Of a stretch of DNA of 64,000 bases, positions 27,228-35,848 are shown in pieces (positions within the stretch are counted from its first letter, which is position 1; each line of letters begins with the position of its first letter). Where the stretch lies: contig CAWESA010000008.1 in assembly GCA_963811605.1 (NCBI GenBank), positions 186,001 through 250,000 of the forward strand, in the 5' to 3' direction. Made by a program: the position numbers and the translations under genes. Source of the stretch: CAVQLX01 sp963811605 (GTDB lineage: Bacteria > Desulfobacterota > Binatia > DP-6). The notes under the pieces are model-generated. The model was not told where the DNA came from, made no database searches, and saw nothing but the letters and a program-made list of their open reading frames with translations.

Positions 27228-28568
27228 GTGTCCGCATCGTCCAACGAGCTCACCGTCGTGACGCCGCTCCGTCCGGATACGCTCGACGACCTGCGCCGGG
27301 TGCTGGAGCGGGGGCAAGCGCTGGCCGGGTCGTTCCTTGCCGCCTGTCCGGAGATACACTTCGCGCGATGGGCGCTCCTCGAGCGACCGAAGGCGGTACC
27401 CGCCCTGGGGGCCGGAACGCTGCTTCCGGCCATCGAGACGCCGTCCCTGCTGTTCGCGACCACCTTCGACGGAAAGCGCGAGGATCACCTTGCAAGCCTC
27501 GCCGGCAGAACGAGCGGCTGGCTCGATCGGGTCTACGCCCATTGCCCGGGCTATCCGGCTCCGGCGGTGGATCGACGCGACCGGAGCATCGCGGACTATC
27601 TTTCCCGCCACAGGATCCCGGCCCAGACGCTCTTCGTGGGAACGCCCGGCGTCTCCGTGGAGGCCGCCCACGCCGAGGCGGCGCTGCGTGATCAGATCGA
27701 GGGGTTTCTCGACTACCTCGGGCCGCTGGCGGCCGAGGACCCCGTGCATTTCCATCTCCTCACGCGGCAGAACATCGAGCAGGTGCCTGCGCTGCGACCC
27801 CTGCTCCAGCCCCCCGAGGTCATACGCCCGCGGGGTCTCGCCGGCTGGGTCGTCCACCGACTCCGACGCGCGGGGGCCATGCCCCGATGGTTCCCTCCAC
27901 CCGGCCGCCTGCGCTGGGCGGTGCTCGGGTTCGCGCGCCAGACGGAGCTCAGTGACCAGCCGCCACCGCCCGGTCAGATGTTCCCCTTCCCCGATTCGTC
28001 GTGGCTCGATGCCCAGGTCCAGCGCATGCGAAGGGCGGAGCACGAGGACCCCAACCTCACCAACCGGCTCACGGTCTACTCGGATGTGAAACCGGGTCTG
28101 TTCCGGCGATGGCTGCTCCGCGGTAGCCTCTTCTTCCTGGACAGCGCGGCGCGCGCGACGCTCGACGGCAAGCTGAGCGGCACGGAAGGCATTCACTCCG
28201 CGCGCTGGGTGATGGTGGAGGGCGGCCGGCGGCTGCTCTTCCTGAGCAACTACGATGGAAGCTGGGAGGAATACCTCACCGCGTTCTCGAAGAACTTCGG
28301 CGTCTCGCGCGGGGTGACGTCGATCTGGAGCAGCGCTCAGACCTTTCCCCGGACGAAGTTTCTCGTATGTGGTGGCGCGATCCACGAGAAGCCCTTCAAG
28401 GAAGCGGTCCGCGCCAACCAGATCGCGACGCAGCTGTCGTACTCCGCTTACGAGGATCCGCGGTTCACGGTCGACTTCATCAACCGCAACCGGCGCATCC
28501 GGCGTGGTCTCGCCCGGCCGGCGCTCTCGCTCGACGAGGCGACACGCTGGCTCGGCGAATTCGGGTGA
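27228..28568 (+). CDS. Unfamiliar two-domain protein upstream of DyP peroxidase
   Basis: 446 residues from a GTG preceded by GGGACGGGAGG. I do not recognise a named family. The two halves look like a duplication: the first has IHFARW...LLFATTFDG...HL near residues 48-88, the second has GIHSARWVMVEG..LLFLSNYDGSWEEYL near residues 325-355, each followed by a helix-strand pattern. A ferredoxin-like alpha+beta fold, as in DyP or chlorite dismutase, would fit, but heme ligands are not obvious. It ends 8 bases before the DyP gene, so the two are probably co-expressed. Confidence 0.6.
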   Translation: MSASSNELTVVTPLRPDTLDDLRRVLERGQALAGSFLAACPEIHFARWALLERPKAVPALGAGTLLPAIETPSLLFATTFDGKREDHLASLAGRTSGWLDRVYAHCPGYPAPAVDRRDRSIADYLSRHRIPAQTLFVGTPGVSVEAAHAEAALRDQIEGFLDYLGPLAAEDPVHFHLLTRQNIEQVPALRPLLQPPEVIRPRGLAGWVVHRLRRAGAMPRWFPPPGRLRWAVLGFARQTELSDQPPPPGQMFPFPDSSWLDAQVQRMRRAEHEDPNLTNRLTVYSDVKPGLFRRWLLRGSLFFLDSAARATLDGKLSGTEGIHSARWVMVEGGRRLLFLSNYDGSWEEYLTAFSKNFGVSRGVTSIWSSAQTFPRTKFLVCGGAIHEKPFKEAVRANQIATQLSYSAYEDPRFTVDFINRNRRIRRGLARPALSLDEATRWLGEFG

Positions 28569-28576
28569 CGTGACGC

Positions 28577-30031
28577 ATGGCAACCCCGGTCGAGCAGGTC
28601 GAGATCGACGACATCCAGGGGATCATCCTGGACCCCTACCGGACGCTTCCCTGGTCGAGCTTCGTGCTCCTCGACCTCGGCGGTCTGTCGCTTCCCGAGC
28701 GCAAGGCGTGGCTCGAGGGGCTGGCGGCCGACGTCGCCACGGCGAGGTCGAAGCCTGCCGCAGCGGCGATCCACGTGGCGTTCACGAGGGCGGGCCTCGA
28801 GTGCCTGGGACTGCCCGCCTCCGCGGCGGCCCAATTCTCGCGGCCGTTCGCCGAGGGGATGTGCGGCAGCGAGGAGCGCCGGCGCGCGCTCTGCGACGAT
28901 GGCGACAGCGACCCGGCGAACTGGCTCTGGGGGGGGCGCAACGGCCGGCAGGTCCACGCCGTCCTCATGCTCTACGGCGACTCGCGGAAGGCCCGCGACG
29001 ACCTGGAAGCCCGGCACCTCCCGCCAGCGACCGGCCCGTCCGCGGATCCGCGAGTTCACCGGCTCGATACGTGCGTGCCCGGCGATCCCAAACTTCTCCT
29101 GAAGGAGCACTTCGGCTTCACGGACGGGATCGGCCAGCCGCGGGTGGCCGGCTATGGTGGCCCCGGTCCGCGTCTGGACGCCGCTCCCGGACGGGGCGGC
29201 ATCGACAATGTGGTGCCGGCCGGCGAGTTCCTCCTGGGCTACACCGACCAGCTCTCTGCCGTGAGCCCGGCCGGTCCGCGCCTCAACGGGGCCCGCGGCA
29301 TCGAATTCGAGCTCGGCCGCAACGGCAGCTATCTGGTTCTCCGGCAGCTGTATCAGGACGTCTTCCGGTTCTGGAAGTTTCTCGACGACGAAGGGGACCC
29401 GGGCGAGCCAAAGGAGGCGCTCCTCAGGCGAGCGGCGCAGATGGTCGGCCGCTGGCCCAACGGGGCCCCGCTCGTGCAGGCGCCCGACGACGACACGCAG
29501 GCCCCGGCCGACGCCAACGGCTTCGGATTCCGTGACGGCACGGGACAGCTCGTCCGCGTCTGTCCCCTGGGTGCGCACATCCGACGCTCGAACCCGCGCG
29601 ACTCGCTCGAGAGCGTCGGATCGAACTCGGTGGTCGTGGCGAACCAGCATCGCCTGATGCGACGCAGCCGCCCCTACGGCGAACCGCTCGCCCCGTCGAT
29701 GGATCCCGTCGACTATCTGAAGGCACGACCCGAGGATCCGAAGATCGAGCGGGGACTCGTGTTCGCCGCATTCAATGCGAACCTCGAGCGCCAATTCGAG
29801 TTCGTCCAATCGATCTGGATCAACGGACAGCACTTCACGTCATCGCAGAAGGGCGAGGTCGATCCCGTGACCGGCGCGCAGCCTCCGGCAGGCGGACTCT
29901 TCACCGTGCAGGGAAATCCGGTTCGCCGCCGGTTCGGAGTCGCCAACCCGCTCCCGCGCTTCGTCACGGTGCGCGGCGGCGCGTACTTCTTCATGCCGGG
30001 GATTCGTGCCTTGCGCTATCTGGCGTCGTAG
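28577..30031 (+). CDS. DyP-type heme peroxidase
   Basis: 484 residues, long for the family and similar to the type D/V forms. The distal GxxDG motif is GFTDGIGQP near residue 178; the second FGFRDGTGQL-like stretch precedes LGAHIRRSNPRD, containing the proximal heme His. The C-terminus DPxxGAQPPAGGLFTVQG...FVTVRGGAYFFMPG is typical. No signal peptide is seen. Its 3' end overlaps the patatin-like gene on the other strand by about 40 bases. Confidence 0.92.
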   Translation: MATPVEQVEIDDIQGIILDPYRTLPWSSFVLLDLGGLSLPERKAWLEGLAADVATARSKPAAAAIHVAFTRAGLECLGLPASAAAQFSRPFAEGMCGSEERRRALCDDGDSDPANWLWGGRNGRQVHAVLMLYGDSRKARDDLEARHLPPATGPSADPRVHRLDTCVPGDPKLLLKEHFGFTDGIGQPRVAGYGGPGPRLDAAPGRGGIDNVVPAGEFLLGYTDQLSAVSPAGPRLNGARGIEFELGRNGSYLVLRQLYQDVFRFWKFLDDEGDPGEPKEALLRRAAQMVGRWPNGAPLVQAPDDDTQAPADANGFGFRDGTGQLVRVCPLGAHIRRSNPRDSLESVGSNSVVVANQHRLMRRSRPYGEPLAPSMDPVDYLKARPEDPKIERGLVFAAFNANLERQFEFVQSIWINGQHFTSSQKGEVDPVTGAQPPAGGLFTVQGNPVRRRFGVANPLPRFVTVRGGAYFFMPGIRALRYLAS

Positions 30032-31841
30032 GCGCGGGCTCGGGATGCACCGAGGGCTTCTCGTCCATCGGGGGAGGAGGATGTGCAGTCCCGAATTGCG
30101 GGGTGAGGCGAAGGGTCGCCAGGGGCCGCGGTTCGCAAGGGTCGCGCTGCTCGCAGAGCGGGAGCGATCCTACCGCGCCGAGTGTCTCGAGGATCGCCTG
30201 TGCGCGGTCCGACCAGCCGGGTGGGGCGGGGAAGATCGGCGGACCGCCGTTGGTGCTCTGCACGGCCTCCTGTTCGACCTGCGTCACGGTGAAATGTCGA
30301 TCGAGCTGCTCGCGGACTCGCTTGGCTTCCTCGGCCACGCGCGGGATCAGCGAGCGCAGCCGGACCCAGCGATGCTGGGCAAAATTGAAGCCCCGGAGGG
30401 CCCTGCCGGCCTGCGTCCCGAAGGCCATGAGGTCCTGCACCACGCTCGGGTGCATCGCGGGTCCGAGTCCGGAGGTACCGGGGGGCAGCCGGACCTGGAC
30501 CACCCGCTCGCGATAGCCTGGCAGCTCCCGCTGGAGCGTGTCGCGGCTGTCCTTCGCGGCCACCAGCGCCGCTGCGAGGAAGGCGCCCACCGAATCGATG
30601 CCTTGCCATGTCGCCGGCTCGGGCCGGTCGGCAGGTGGGAGGTGGACGCCTACCGGACTCGAGACGGCGGCGGCTTCCGCCTGCACCCTGACCAGGTTGT
30701 GGAATCGCCGCGCCGGGGCGGCGCCGATGCTGATGCCGAACGTGGGATACGTGGGCAGCCAGCGATCGAAGAAGTGGATCGGGAAGTTGCTGCAGATGCC
30801 GCCGTCGCTGAACAGGTTCCGGCAGAGCTGCCCCGGACGGGGGCGAAGGTGCTCTCCCGGAGGGGCCTGCGTGGTGACGTCGATCGAGTAGAGGGGGATG
30901 GTCCGGAGGAGGATCGGGAAGCTGTTGCTCAGGCGCACCGCCACGATGACCGGCAACTCCTTCCAGTCGGGAAGGAAATGATAGCCCTCGGGCGGGTCGA
31001 CCCGGTCCGATCGGTACGCGTTCTCGACGAGATGATTCACGACGGGCGGTGGGAACAGCTCGCGCATCTCCCGCTCCGAGAACAGGAAGCGGTGGTCATA
31101 GAAGGGCACGGCATAGGGTCGGACCTCGGAGAGGTTGGTGGTGATGGTGTGGAACGAGACCCCCGCGGTCTCGAGCTGCCCGAGCGTGAGCGGGCCCGGT
31201 ACGTCGGCGATCTCATCGAGCCACCGGGTCAACCACTCGGTGAGCGCCTCCCCCTGGCTTCCGGGCTGGCCGAGGCCGCTCACGATGCCGAAGCCGGTGT
31301 GGCGGAGGCCGAGGACGAGCGCGCCCGCGCGGCGGAGGACGGCGGTCAGCCCACCGGCGGTGGCGAAGACGGCGGCCGGAAGCCAGGCCCACCAGCCCGG
31401 AGCGCCGTTGACGAGCACCACGAGGAGCCCGAAGGCGAACAGGCCGAGTATCGCACCCGTGGCGAGGTCCCCGGGCGTGGACTCCACCAGCGTGCGCAGC
31501 ACGCGGTAGGCGCGGGCGACGGGTGCCGTCGCGGGGAGCTCCCCGGCCGCCCGCATGGCGGCCAGCAGCGTGCGCAGCAGCGGGGCGGTCTCGGGGGGCG
31601 CCTGGAAGAGCTTCTCGACCAGGCCCGGCCGGGCGAGCTCGGCCGAGAACCGGGCCAGGCGGTCGAAGCCGCCCCGGTCGCGGGCCATCTCCGCGGCCGC
31701 CGTGGCGGCCGCGACGTAGGCGCCCGAGGAAGCGCCCCCGACATGCCGGAAACGGTAGTCCTGCGACAGCTCGAGCACGGCGGCGGGATGGACGAGGCCG
31801 CTCACGAGCCCACCCTCGAGCACCAGATCGGCGTCTTTCAT
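29991..31841 (-). CDS. Patatin-like phospholipase with membrane segments
   Basis: 616 residues. The catalytic dyad motifs of patatins are present: GGASSGAY (GxSxG) near residue 36 and FSDGGICSNFP (D-G-G) near residue 350. The oxyanion loop is EGGLVSGLVHP near residue 9. Between them lie two hydrophobic segments (about 128-170), suggesting membrane attachment. It should hydrolyse acyl esters of lipids. It converges with the DyP peroxidase gene, with a 41-base overlap. Confidence 0.87.
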   Translation of the reverse strand: MKDADLVLEGGLVSGLVHPAAVLELSQDYRFRHVGGASSGAYVAAATAAAEMARDRGGFDRLARFSAELARPGLVEKLFQAPPETAPLLRTLLAAMRAAGELPATAPVARAYRVLRTLVESTPGDLATGAILGLFAFGLLVVLVNGAPGWWAWLPAAVFATAGGLTAVLRRAGALVLGLRHTGFGIVSGLGQPGSQGEALTEWLTRWLDEIADVPGPLTLGQLETAGVSFHTITTNLSEVRPYAVPFYDHRFLFSEREMRELFPPPVVNHLVENAYRSDRVDPPEGYHFLPDWKELPVIVAVRLSNSFPILLRTIPLYSIDVTTQAPPGEHLRPRPGQLCRNLFSDGGICSNFPIHFFDRWLPTYPTFGISIGAAPARRFHNLVRVQAEAAAVSSPVGVHLPPADRPEPATWQGIDSVGAFLAAALVAAKDSRDTLQRELPGYRERVVQVRLPPGTSGLGPAMHPSVVQDLMAFGTQAGRALRGFNFAQHRWVRLRSLIPRVAEEAKRVREQLDRHFTVTQVEQEAVQSTNGGPPIFPAPPGWSDRAQAILETLGAVGSLPLCEQRDPCEPRPLATLRLTPQFGTAHPPPPMDEKPSVHPEPAPTTPDSARHESPA

Positions 31842-31942
31842 GGTGACTTGTTACCACACGGGACGCGAGTCGTCGAGAGGCCCGAAACCCCTCGCGCGCA
31901 CGGGCATCCAAGCGCTCGGAGGTGGCGTGACGTCGCGCGCCC

Positions 31943-33214
31943 TCACGGCCAGGCGACGAGCACGCCCACGCCGACCACCAGCGCGACGGCGAACGAGACG
32001 CCCACGATCCGCGCGAAGCGGCGCGGCCCGACGACGACCGCGACGCCGCCCTTGAAGACCAGGTTGGAGAGGCATGCGATCAGGATCATGCGCCAGCCGG
32101 TGGCGACCGCGAGGTCGTCCTGCGCCACCAGCCGGGCGGTGGAGAGGCTGATGGCGTCGACGTCGGTCAGGCCGGCGAGCACCGAGACGCCGTACAGCCC
32201 GGAGTGCCCGAGGCGGTCACGTGCGAACGCGACGGCCAGGATCACCGCCGCGTAGAGGGCCGCGAACGTGATGGCGGTGGAGAGATCGTGCGGATGGTGC
32301 GGGGGCGCCGCGGGCGTGCTGGCGGCGCGCGTGCGCAGCACCAGGCCGATGCTGAGCGCGATCATCGCGACGGACATCGCGACGAACGGACCGGCCAGCG
32401 CGGCCGCATGGGAGCCGGCGAGCGCGAGCACCAGGAGGGCGACCCGGACGAAGGCGACCGACGAGGCGACCACCGTGACCACGGCCGGCGCCGCCGGGCT
32501 CGCCGCCTCCGCGGCGCGGCGGGCCATGCTGACGGTCGTCGCGGTCGAGGAGACCACGCCGCCGAGGATGCCCGTGACCACCAGGCCGGCGCGATCGCCG
32601 AAGGCGCGCTGGGCCACGTGGCCGACCAGGCTGAGTCCCACCACGAGCACGACGATCAGCCAGATCTCGCGCGGGTTGAGGACGGCGAGCGGCCCGAACG
32701 TCCGATCTGGCAGCACGGGCAGGATCACCAGTGCGATGAGCACGAACTGCATGAGGGCGCGCAGGTCCTCGGCGGTCGTGCGGGCGACGAGATCGTGCAG
32801 CCGCTCCTTCGCCCACAGCAGCACGGCGACGGCTCCCGCGACGACGACGGCCACGGCATGCGGCCCGAGCGGCAGCCATGCGCCGACCAGGAAGAGCGTG
32901 AGCGCCGACACCTCGGTCGTCAGGCCGCCCGTGTCGCCCCGGTCGTGGCCGGCGGGTGTCTCGCGGGGCACGCGCGGCACCGCGTTCGTCACCACGAGCA
33001 GCGCCGCGACGGCGAGCAACCCGGCCGGCACGATCCAGGCGCCGAGCGCCGGCACGAGCAGCCCGCACAGGCAGCCGAGCAGCGTGAGGATGGCGAAGGT
33101 GCGGATGCCGGCGACCGGCTCGCGCACCGCCTGACGCTGGAACCCGACGAGCAGCCCGAGTCCGAGCGCCAGGAGCAGGTCGACGATCACGGACTGCTCG
33201 TCGGGCGCCGGCAT
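31943..33214 (-). CDS. MgtC/SapB-DUF4010 family membrane protein
   Basis: 423 residues with about 11-13 membrane segments. The N-terminal LGLGLLVGFQRQ and GIRTFAILTLLGCL match MgtC/SapB-type starts; the C-terminal half carries ILGGVVSSTATTVSMARR and LAGLTDVDAISLSTARL, both characteristic of DUF4010. Function unknown; transport or ion homeostasis is the usual guess. ATG at 33214. Confidence 0.85.
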   Translation of the reverse strand: MPAPDEQSVIVDLLLALGLGLLVGFQRQAVREPVAGIRTFAILTLLGCLCGLLVPALGAWIVPAGLLAVAALLVVTNAVPRVPRETPAGHDRGDTGGLTTEVSALTLFLVGAWLPLGPHAVAVVVAGAVAVLLWAKERLHDLVARTTAEDLRALMQFVLIALVILPVLPDRTFGPLAVLNPREIWLIVVLVVGLSLVGHVAQRAFGDRAGLVVTGILGGVVSSTATTVSMARRAAEAASPAAPAVVTVVASSVAFVRVALLVLALAGSHAAALAGPFVAMSVAMIALSIGLVLRTRAASTPAAPPHHPHDLSTAITFAALYAAVILAVAFARDRLGHSGLYGVSVLAGLTDVDAISLSTARLVAQDDLAVATGWRMILIACLSNLVFKGGVAVVVGPRRFARIVGVSFAVALVVGVGVLVAWP

Positions 33215-33300
33215 GCGGCGGGACCAGATCCGGGACGGCGGCCGACCGCAAGCGGAGAGCGGGTCGCCACGGCCCGCGCCCGGCCCCGCCGGACGCAGAC

Positions 33301-33330
33301 TTGACGACGGCGCCCGCCAGCCGCTAGACG
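33301..33330 (+). promoter_or_regulatory. Possible promoter for the first cobalamin riboswitch
   Basis: TTGACG (33301-33306) and TAGACG (33325-33330) are 18 bases apart just before the aptamer. The -10 match is poor, but the location and the similar layout ahead of the second riboswitch support it. Confidence 0.35.
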
Positions 33331-33337
33331 CGCGCGA

Positions 33338-33480
33338 CCTCGTCGGATGTGGGAAGGGGGTGTGAATCCCCCGCTGCCCCGCAGCTGTGAGGGGGAACGA
33401 ACCCGGTCGCGGCCACTGCCACCTGGCGGGAAGGGACCGGGGGAGGAAGATCCCGAGCCAGAAGACCCGTCCGGGCGAGG
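33338..33480 (+). promoter_or_regulatory. Cobalamin riboswitch 1
   Basis: Conserved blocks of the B12 aptamer occur in order: GGTGTGAATCCCCC, GCTGCCCCGCAGCTGTGA, the B12 box GCCACTG (33412-33418), and GGCGGGAAGG. Flanks CCTCG (33338-33342) and CGAGG (33476-33480) can close stem P1. It lies ahead of a BtuB-like receptor gene and should lower receptor expression when cobalamin is plentiful. Confidence 0.93.
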
Positions 33481-33492
33481 CCAGCGAGAGAG

Positions 33493-33508
33493 CCTTCCGC
33501 GGGGAAGG
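33493..33508 (+). promoter_or_regulatory. Hairpin sequestering the Shine-Dalgarno (expression platform)
   Basis: CCTTCC and GGAAGG form a 6-bp stem around a GCGG loop. The right arm is the Shine-Dalgarno-like GGGGAAGGGG of the receptor gene. The identical hairpin stands after the second riboswitch, so translational control through this stem is likely. Confidence 0.6.
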
Positions 33509-33516
33509 GGCTGGGG

Positions 33517-35577
33517 ATTCGGTTTCGATCGGGCATCGCGACGTCGCTCCTCGTCCTGGTCGCCGCCGCGGCGGCGGGTGCCGACGACCGTCTCGGCGAG
33601 GTCGTCGTCACGGCGCCTCCGGTGTCGGGGGAGTCGCCGGCAGGCGGCGATCCGACGGCGTTCGCGACCGTCATCGACACGCGCGCGGCGCCGACGACCG
33701 TGGAGACCCTGTCCGACGCCCTCGCGGATGCGGTCGGCGTGCAGGTGCGCCGGTTCGGCGGGCTGGGCGACTTCACCACCGTGTCGGTGCGCGGGTTCTC
33801 GCCCCGCCAGGTGCAGGTCTACCTCGACGGGGTGCCGCTGGCGCGCGCCGACAACGACACCGTCGATCTGAGCGATCTGCCGCTCGACGCGGTGGAGCGC
33901 GTCGAGGTCTATCGCGGGGCCACGCCGCTGCGCTTCGCGCAGTCGGGACCGGGAGGGGTGATCAACGTCGTCACCCGGCGGCCCGGCGGCGCTCCCGTCA
34001 CGGCGGCCAGCGCCTCCTACGGCTCCTTCGAGACGCGCAAGGTGGACCTCACCCGCAGCGCGAGCGACGGCGACTGGGACTATCTCCTGTTCGGACACTA
34101 CCTGGGCACGAAGGGGAACTTCCGCTTCCAGGAGGACAATGGCACCCCGGAGAACCCGTCCGACGACCGCGAGGTCACGCGCATCAACAACAACTTCAAC
34201 CTGGGCAGCCTGACGGCGCGGGTGGGCTGGCATCCGTACGACGGCGTCCAGCTCGCACTCACCAGCGATACGTTCGGTCGCGATCGCGGCTTCCCCGGCC
34301 GCGACGTGCCGCAGGACCCCGATGCCCGCCGGCAGACGGTGCGGCACCTGTCGCGGCTCGACGCGGTGGTGGCGCCGCGGCCCGGGCTGCCGCTCGCCGT
34401 CGAGGGCAGCGCGTGGCTGCTCTACCAGTGGCAGCAGTTCAACGATCCGCTCGGCCCGATCATCCAGCTCACCAGCGACGTGCAGGACCGCAACCTGGTC
34501 GGCGGTGGCCAGCTCCTGCTGCGCAGCGCCCTCGGTGCGCACAACGTCCCGGGACTGCTCCTGGCGCTCAGCCACGAGACGTTTGGCCAGACCGACGAGG
34601 TCGGACGCTCCGGGGTCGCCCCCGGTGAGCAGCCGGATCGGACCCGGCTGCGGGGGACCGTGGCACTCGAGAACGAGATCCTGCTGCTCGGCGACCGCGT
34701 CTCGCTGGTGCCCGGGCTGCGCTGGGAAGGCTACCAGGACGAGGCGCCGCCCGATCCTCGCGTGACGCCCGTGCTGGCCGAGAGCGGCACCGTGGACCGC
34801 AGCGTGTGGTCGCCGCGGCTGGGGCTGCGCGCGGAGGTGTGGCCCGGGATCACGCTGCTCGGCAACGCCGGACACTACGAGCGCGTGCCGACGTTGCAGG
34901 AGCTGTTCGGCGACGCGGGTGTGGTCGTCGGCAATCCCGATCTGCAGCCCGAGAAGAGCCTCAACTGGGATCTCGGGTTCCGGCTGGCCCGCGCCCGCCT
35001 CGGCTCGATCGTGAGCGCGGCGTCGTTCGAGTTCGCCTACTTCGACAATCGTATCGACGATGTGATCGTCGTGGTGCCGACCAGCGTGAGCGTCTTCACC
35101 AGCCGCAACGTGTCGGCGGCGACGGTGCGCGGGGAGGAGGTGTCGTGCGCCTTCCGGCTCTGGGACCGCGTCGGCGTCGCAGCCAACTACACGCACCAGC
35201 AGGCGATCGACGAGAGCGACGTGCCGTTCCGGCGCGGCAAGCAGCTGCCGGGTCGACCGGCGCACGAGGCCTACGCGCGCCTCGAGCTGGCGTGGAATCG
35301 CGAGTATCCGCTGCCCATCGGCGGGCTCGGCGCACGCTTGTGGCCCGGACGCTTCTGGGGCGAGGCGAACCTCATCGCGGACAACTTCCTCGACACCGCG
35401 AACACGCAGCTGGTCCCGCAACGCGAGCTCTACAGCCTCGGCCTGGAGGTGCAGCCGATCGATCGCCTGCGCATCGCGCTGGAGATCCGCAATCTCACCG
35501 ACGACCAGACGCGCGACGCGCTCGACTTTCCGCTGCCCGGACGCTCGCTGTACGCGACCGTGTCGTGGGGATTCTGA
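33517..35577 (+). CDS. btuB: TonB-dependent cobalamin receptor (BtuB-like)
   Basis: About 686 residues. A signal peptide-like segment RFRSGIATSLLVLVAAAAAGA is followed by the plug domain (LGEVVVTAP; VSVRGFSPRQVQVYLDGVPL; VERVEVYRGATPLRFAQSGPGGVINVVTRR) and a 22-strand-type barrel ending in aromatic SLYATVSWGF. Cobalamin is inferred from the riboswitch. No ATG, GTG or TTG lies between the Shine-Dalgarno and the signal peptide; ATT at 33517, six bases after GGGG, is the best placed start. A GTG at 33622 would remove the signal peptide and is unlikely to be correct. Confidence 0.87.
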   Translation: MRFRSGIATSLLVLVAAAAAGADDRLGEVVVTAPPVSGESPAGGDPTAFATVIDTRAAPTTVETLSDALADAVGVQVRRFGGLGDFTTVSVRGFSPRQVQVYLDGVPLARADNDTVDLSDLPLDAVERVEVYRGATPLRFAQSGPGGVINVVTRRPGGAPVTAASASYGSFETRKVDLTRSASDGDWDYLLFGHYLGTKGNFRFQEDNGTPENPSDDREVTRINNNFNLGSLTARVGWHPYDGVQLALTSDTFGRDRGFPGRDVPQDPDARRQTVRHLSRLDAVVAPRPGLPLAVEGSAWLLYQWQQFNDPLGPIIQLTSDVQDRNLVGGGQLLLRSALGAHNVPGLLLALSHETFGQTDEVGRSGVAPGEQPDRTRLRGTVALENEILLLGDRVSLVPGLRWEGYQDEAPPDPRVTPVLAESGTVDRSVWSPRLGLRAEVWPGITLLGNAGHYERVPTLQELFGDAGVVVGNPDLQPEKSLNWDLGFRLARARLGSIVSAASFEFAYFDNRIDDVIVVVPTSVSVFTSRNVSAATVRGEEVSCAFRLWDRVGVAANYTHQQAIDESDVPFRRGKQLPGRPAHEAYARLELAWNREYPLPIGGLGARLWPGRFWGEANLIADNFLDTANTQLVPQRELYSLGLEVQPIDRLRIALEIRNLTDDQTRDALDFPLPGRSLYATVSWGF

Positions 35578-35594
35578 GCCCGAGCGCGTGGCAA

Positions 35595-35623
35595 TTGACA
35601 GCCCGCGGCGCTGAACGTATTAC
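35595..35623 (+). promoter_or_regulatory. Sigma-70-type promoter for the second riboswitch transcript
   Basis: TTGACA (35595-35600), a 17-base spacer, and TATTAC (35618-35623). Transcription would start near 35630, about 25 bases before the aptamer. This is the best -35/-10 pair in the window. Confidence 0.65.
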
Positions 35624-35653
35624 TCCCCGCGACCCCAGGCGAGCCAGGGAAGA

Positions 35654-35775
35654 GGGTGCAAATCCCTCGCTGCCCCGCAGCTGTAAGGGGGGACGAACTC
35701 GGTCGCGACCACTGCCGCAGGCGGGAAGGGACCGGGGGAGGACGATCCCCGAGCCAGAAAACCTGCCCACCTGGA
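35654..35775 (+). promoter_or_regulatory. Cobalamin riboswitch 2
   Basis: The same aptamer blocks as in riboswitch 1: GGGTGCAAATCCCTCGC, TGCCCCGCAGCTGTAA, the B12 box variant ACCACTG and GGCGGGAAGGGACCGGGGG. CCAGG (35655-35659) and CCTGG (35770-35774) can close P1. The receptor gene ends only about 75 bases upstream, so the downstream genes have their own B12-controlled promoter. Confidence 0.92.
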
Positions 35776-35789
35776 GCCAGCAGGAAACA

Positions 35790-35805
35790 CCTTCCGCGGG
35801 GAAGG
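35790..35805 (+). promoter_or_regulatory. Second copy of the Shine-Dalgarno hairpin
   Basis: CCTTCC-GCGG-GGAAGG, identical to the hairpin at 33493-33508. Here the GGGGAAGGAG arm is followed by about 40 bases without an obvious start codon before the GTG used for the next gene. Confidence 0.55.
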
Positions 35806-35848
35806 AGCTGGGTTACGGGCGGGCGCCGATCACACTCGTGGCCGGCAC

